15,500 nucleotides of DNA, from positions 1-15,500 of the forward strand of contig CAMZMA010000109.1 in NCBI GenBank assembly GCA_947311815.1. Direction: 5' to 3'. Below, piece after piece: positions 13,842 to 15,500 of the stretch (within the stretch, counting starts at the first letter, position 1; each line of letters opens with the position of its first letter). A program made the position numbers and the translations under genes. The notes beneath the pieces were generated by a model, which worked only from the letters and a program-made list of their open reading frames with translations, was not told the origin of the DNA and did not search any database. The stretch comes from an uncultured Flavobacteriaceae bacterium. GTDB taxonomy: Bacteria > Bacteroidota > Bacteroidia > Flavobacteriales > Flavobacteriaceae.

Positions 13842-14681
13842 ATGATACAACCCGATTGGAAAACAGCCAAAGAGTACGAAGACATCACCTATAAAAAATG
13901 TAATGGTGTAGCAAGAATTGCATTTAACAGACCTAATGTACGTAATGCATTTAGACCCAAAACCACCAAAGAATTATACGATGCTTTTTATGATGCTGGC
14001 GAAGATACTTCTATAGGAGTTGTGTTATTATCTGCCGAAGGCCCATCAACAAAAGACGGCGTGTACTCGTTCTGCTCTGGTGGCGATCAAAAAGCTAGAG
14101 GAAACCAAGGATATGTAGGAGAAGATGGTTATCATCGTTTAAATATTTTAGAAGTACAACGTTTAATCCGTTTTATGCCAAAAGCAGTAATTGCTGTAGT
14201 TCCAGGTTGGGCAGTTGGTGGCGGACACTCGTTACATGTTGTGTGCGATTTGACTTTGGCAAGTAAAGAACACGCTATTTTTAAACAAACAGATGCTGAT
14301 GTGACTAGTTTTGATGGCGGTTATGGTTCTGCTTATTTGGCAAAAATGGTCGGACAGAAAAAAGCAAGAGAAATTTTCTTTTTAGGAAGAAATTACTCCG
14401 CACAAGAAGCCTATGAAATGGGAATGGTAAATGCTGTAATACCTCATGATGAGTTAGAAAATACGGCTTTTCAATGGGCGCAAGAAATATTAGCAAAATC
14501 GCCAATGTCAATAAAAATGCTAAAATTTGCCATGAATTTAACCGATGATGGTATGGTAGGTCAGCAAGTATTTGCAGGAGAAGCAACACGTTTAGCCTAT
14601 ATGACAGATGAAGCCAAAGAAGGACGAAATGCTTTTCTAGAAAAAAGAAAACCTAATTTCGAAAAAAAATGGATACCGTAG
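13842..14681 (+). CDS. menB: MenB, 1,4-dihydroxy-2-naphthoyl-CoA synthase
   Basis: This crotonase-fold enzyme closes the naphthoquinone ring by converting o-succinylbenzoyl-CoA to 1,4-dihydroxy-2-naphthoyl-CoA, a middle step of menaquinone synthesis. It is 279 residues, the normal length. Visible elements are FCSGGDQ (78-83) and GWAVGGGHS (122-130) for the oxyanion hole and CoA site, and the MenB signature FKQTDADVTSFDGGYGSA (147-164). Asp151 stands where the E. coli enzyme has a glycine that binds bicarbonate, so this is the bicarbonate-independent type as in Mycobacterium tuberculosis. Ser156 and Asp158 are the conserved pair in SFDGG. It is separated from menD by the S1 gene and an opposing gene, so it needs its own promoter; a candidate with a palindromic operator lies just upstream. 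Confidence 0.96.
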   Translation: MIQPDWKTAKEYEDITYKKCNGVARIAFNRPNVRNAFRPKTTKELYDAFYDAGEDTSIGVVLLSAEGPSTKDGVYSFCSGGDQKARGNQGYVGEDGYHRLNILEVQRLIRFMPKAVIAVVPGWAVGGGHSLHVVCDLTLASKEHAIFKQTDADVTSFDGGYGSAYLAKMVGQKKAREIFFLGRNYSAQEAYEMGMVNAVIPHDELENTAFQWAQEILAKSPMSIKMLKFAMNLTDDGMVGQQVFAGEATRLAYMTDEAKEGRNAFLEKRKPNFEKKWIP

Positions 14682-14682
14682 A

Positions 14683-14728
14683 AGTTTTTAGTGATCAGTT
14701 GTCAGTTTTTGGTTGGGAGTTTTTAGTG
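14683..14728 (+). repeat. Dispersed AGTTTTTAGTG repeat between menB and the FAH gene
   Basis: The 11-mer AGTTTTTAGTG occurs at 14683-14693 and 14718-14728, and also at 10190-10200 before menD. The stretch between the two copies here (GATCAGTTGTCAG...) is built of similar CAGTT/CAGTTTTT pieces. No coding potential was seen. Confidence 0.65.
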
Positions 14729-14759
14729 AATAATATATTGTAGTATAAAAATAAAAATT

Positions 14760-14786
14760 CCTTCTCTTTGAGAAGGTTAGGATGGG
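14760..14786 (+). repeat. Short hairpin repeat ending at the FAH start codon
   Basis: CCTTCTC (14760-14766) and GAGAAGG (14770-14776) form a 7-base-pair stem with a TTT loop, followed by TTAGGATGGG, which ends right at the ATG at 14787. I recall a similar CCTTCTC...GAGAAGGTTAGGATGGG sequence as a frequent intergenic repeat in flavobacteria; this cannot be checked here. The GAGAAGG half or GGATGGG would serve as the ribosome landing site. Confidence 0.55.
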
Positions 14787-15395
14787 ATGAAAATAATCTG
14801 TATTGGGCGTAATTACGCAAAACATATCGAAGAATTAGCAAATGAAAAACCAGAGAATCCTGTGGTGTTTTTAAAACCAGATTCGGCAATTTTAGCAAAG
14901 AGAATGCCGTTTTTTATTCCTCCTTTTTCAGATGATATTCATTATGAAGTAGAAGTGTTGGTAAAAATAAATAAAGTAGGAAAGCACATTGCCACCAAGT
15001 TTGCACATAAATATTATGATGAAATTGGTTTAGGAATCGATTTTACCGCAAGAGATGTGCAAGCCCAATGTAAAGCAAAAGGATTGCCTTGGGAAAAGGC
15101 AAAAGCATTTGATGGGAGCGCAGTTATTAGTGAGTTTTATCCGAAAGAAAATTATAATTTAGAAGCGTTATCATTTCAATTACTAAAAAATGATGCTGTC
15201 GTTCAAGACGGAAATACAAACGCTATGTTGTGGAAGATTGATGAACTTATTAGCTACGTTTCACAATATTTTACATTAAAAAAAGGCGATATCATTTTTA
15301 CAGGAACACCAGCAGGAGTAGGGAAGGTTTTAGAAAATGATGTTTTAGTGGGGGCAATTGAAAATAAAGAGGTGTTTAGAATAAAGGTGAAGTAA
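14787..15395 (+). CDS. Fumarylacetoacetate hydrolase (FAH) family protein
   Basis: This is a metal-dependent hydrolase or decarboxylase of the FAH fold, 202 residues, similar in size to YcgM-type members such as human FAHD1 (acylpyruvase/oxaloacetate decarboxylase). The N-terminus MKIICIGRNYAKHIEEL is typical and supports the ATG at 14787. Metal ligands are likely Glu54 and Glu56 in HYEVEVLVKI and Asp85 in GIDFTARD. KAFDGSA (106-112) and the late FTGTPAGVG loop (171-179) are standard active-site elements. The true substrate is unclear; oxaloacetate or an acylpyruvate are the best-known for short members. It follows menB by 105 bases of repeat DNA, so it could be read through from menB, but no functional link to menaquinone is evident. 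Confidence 0.9.
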   Translation: MKIICIGRNYAKHIEELANEKPENPVVFLKPDSAILAKRMPFFIPPFSDDIHYEVEVLVKINKVGKHIATKFAHKYYDEIGLGIDFTARDVQAQCKAKGLPWEKAKAFDGSAVISEFYPKENYNLEALSFQLLKNDAVVQDGNTNAMLWKIDELISYVSQYFTLKKGDIIFTGTPAGVGKVLENDVLVGAIENKEVFRIKVK

Positions 15396-15413
15396 CTTTT
15401 TCTTAAAATATAT

Positions 15414-15459
15414 AAAAAAAGACTCCTCAAAAATTTAAATTTTTGAGGAGTCTTTTTTT
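15414..15459. terminator. 46-base perfect-palindrome terminator after the FAH gene
   Basis: Bases 15414-15436 and 15437-15459 are exact reverse complements (23 base pairs with no spacer). The core is GACTCCTC/GAGGAGTC, with A7 on the left and T7 on the right. In RNA about four central bases would form the loop. It works on either strand, so a converging gene beyond the window is likely. Confidence 0.93.
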
Positions 15460-15500
15460 AGCTCGTTCCTTAGGAAAGGGGTGGATATTAAAAATACGAA
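15460..15500. other. Window end, no gene recognised
   Basis: The last 41 bases follow the terminator and hold no start codon with a usable frame. They are too short to assign. Confidence 0.4.

Overview
The window looks like a chromosome segment of a low-GC marine or aquatic member of the Bacteroidota, most likely family Flavobacteriaceae. The evidence is: very AT-rich DNA; start codons without Shine-Dalgarno sequences; promoters of the Bacteroidota type (TTG or TTTG, 17-23 bases, TAnnTTTG); a DUF4199 protein; and menaquinone genes (menD, menB) of Bacteroidota type. No plasmid, phage, transposase, CRISPR array or tRNA was seen. Most genes are ordinary housekeeping genes. The unusual material is mainly repeats and palindromes.

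Layout. 1-113: a near-perfect 113-base palindrome. 148-2055 (+): acetyl-CoA synthetase, followed by a bidirectional terminator. 2143-7275 (-): a leftward cluster transcribed in the order DUF4199 membrane protein, GT2 polyprenyl-phosphate-type glycosyltransferase, phosphohexomutase, MsbA-like ABC exporter. Its promoter lies near 7300-7334, and a hairpin sits between the first two genes. 7407-7500 (+): the SRP RNA (ffs) with a clear promoter. It is followed by an 8-base tandem repeat that runs up to the start of a short-chain dehydrogenase (7667-8470). 8658-9485: a protein of helicase-associated-domain-like repeats. 9512-10165: transaldolase. 10263-12110: menD. 12113-12532: a short CvfB-like S1/winged-helix protein. 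12533-13690 (-): a secreted alpha/beta-hydrolase-fold protein that appears to have lost its catalytic residues. 13842-14681 (+): menB. 14787-15395 (+): a fumarylacetoacetate-hydrolase-family enzyme, followed by a 46-base perfect-palindrome terminator.

How the genes work together. menD and menB carry out two steps of menaquinone synthesis, the respiratory quinone of this phylum; the other men genes are not in the window. Acetyl-CoA synthetase and transaldolase serve central carbon metabolism. The leftward cluster joins sugar-phosphate interconversion, glycosyl transfer to a lipid carrier and lipid-type export, which suggests envelope glycoconjugate work.

The strongest candidate for something new is inside menD. 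Several families of short palindromic repeats, which look like normally intergenic elements, sit in frame within the open gene. They add roughly 55 residues in one place and roughly 35 in another. One element is nested inside another, and two copies show compensatory base changes in their stems. This resembles in principle the in-frame palindromic elements described in Rickettsia, and suggests a mobile or amplifying repeat system that proteins can tolerate.
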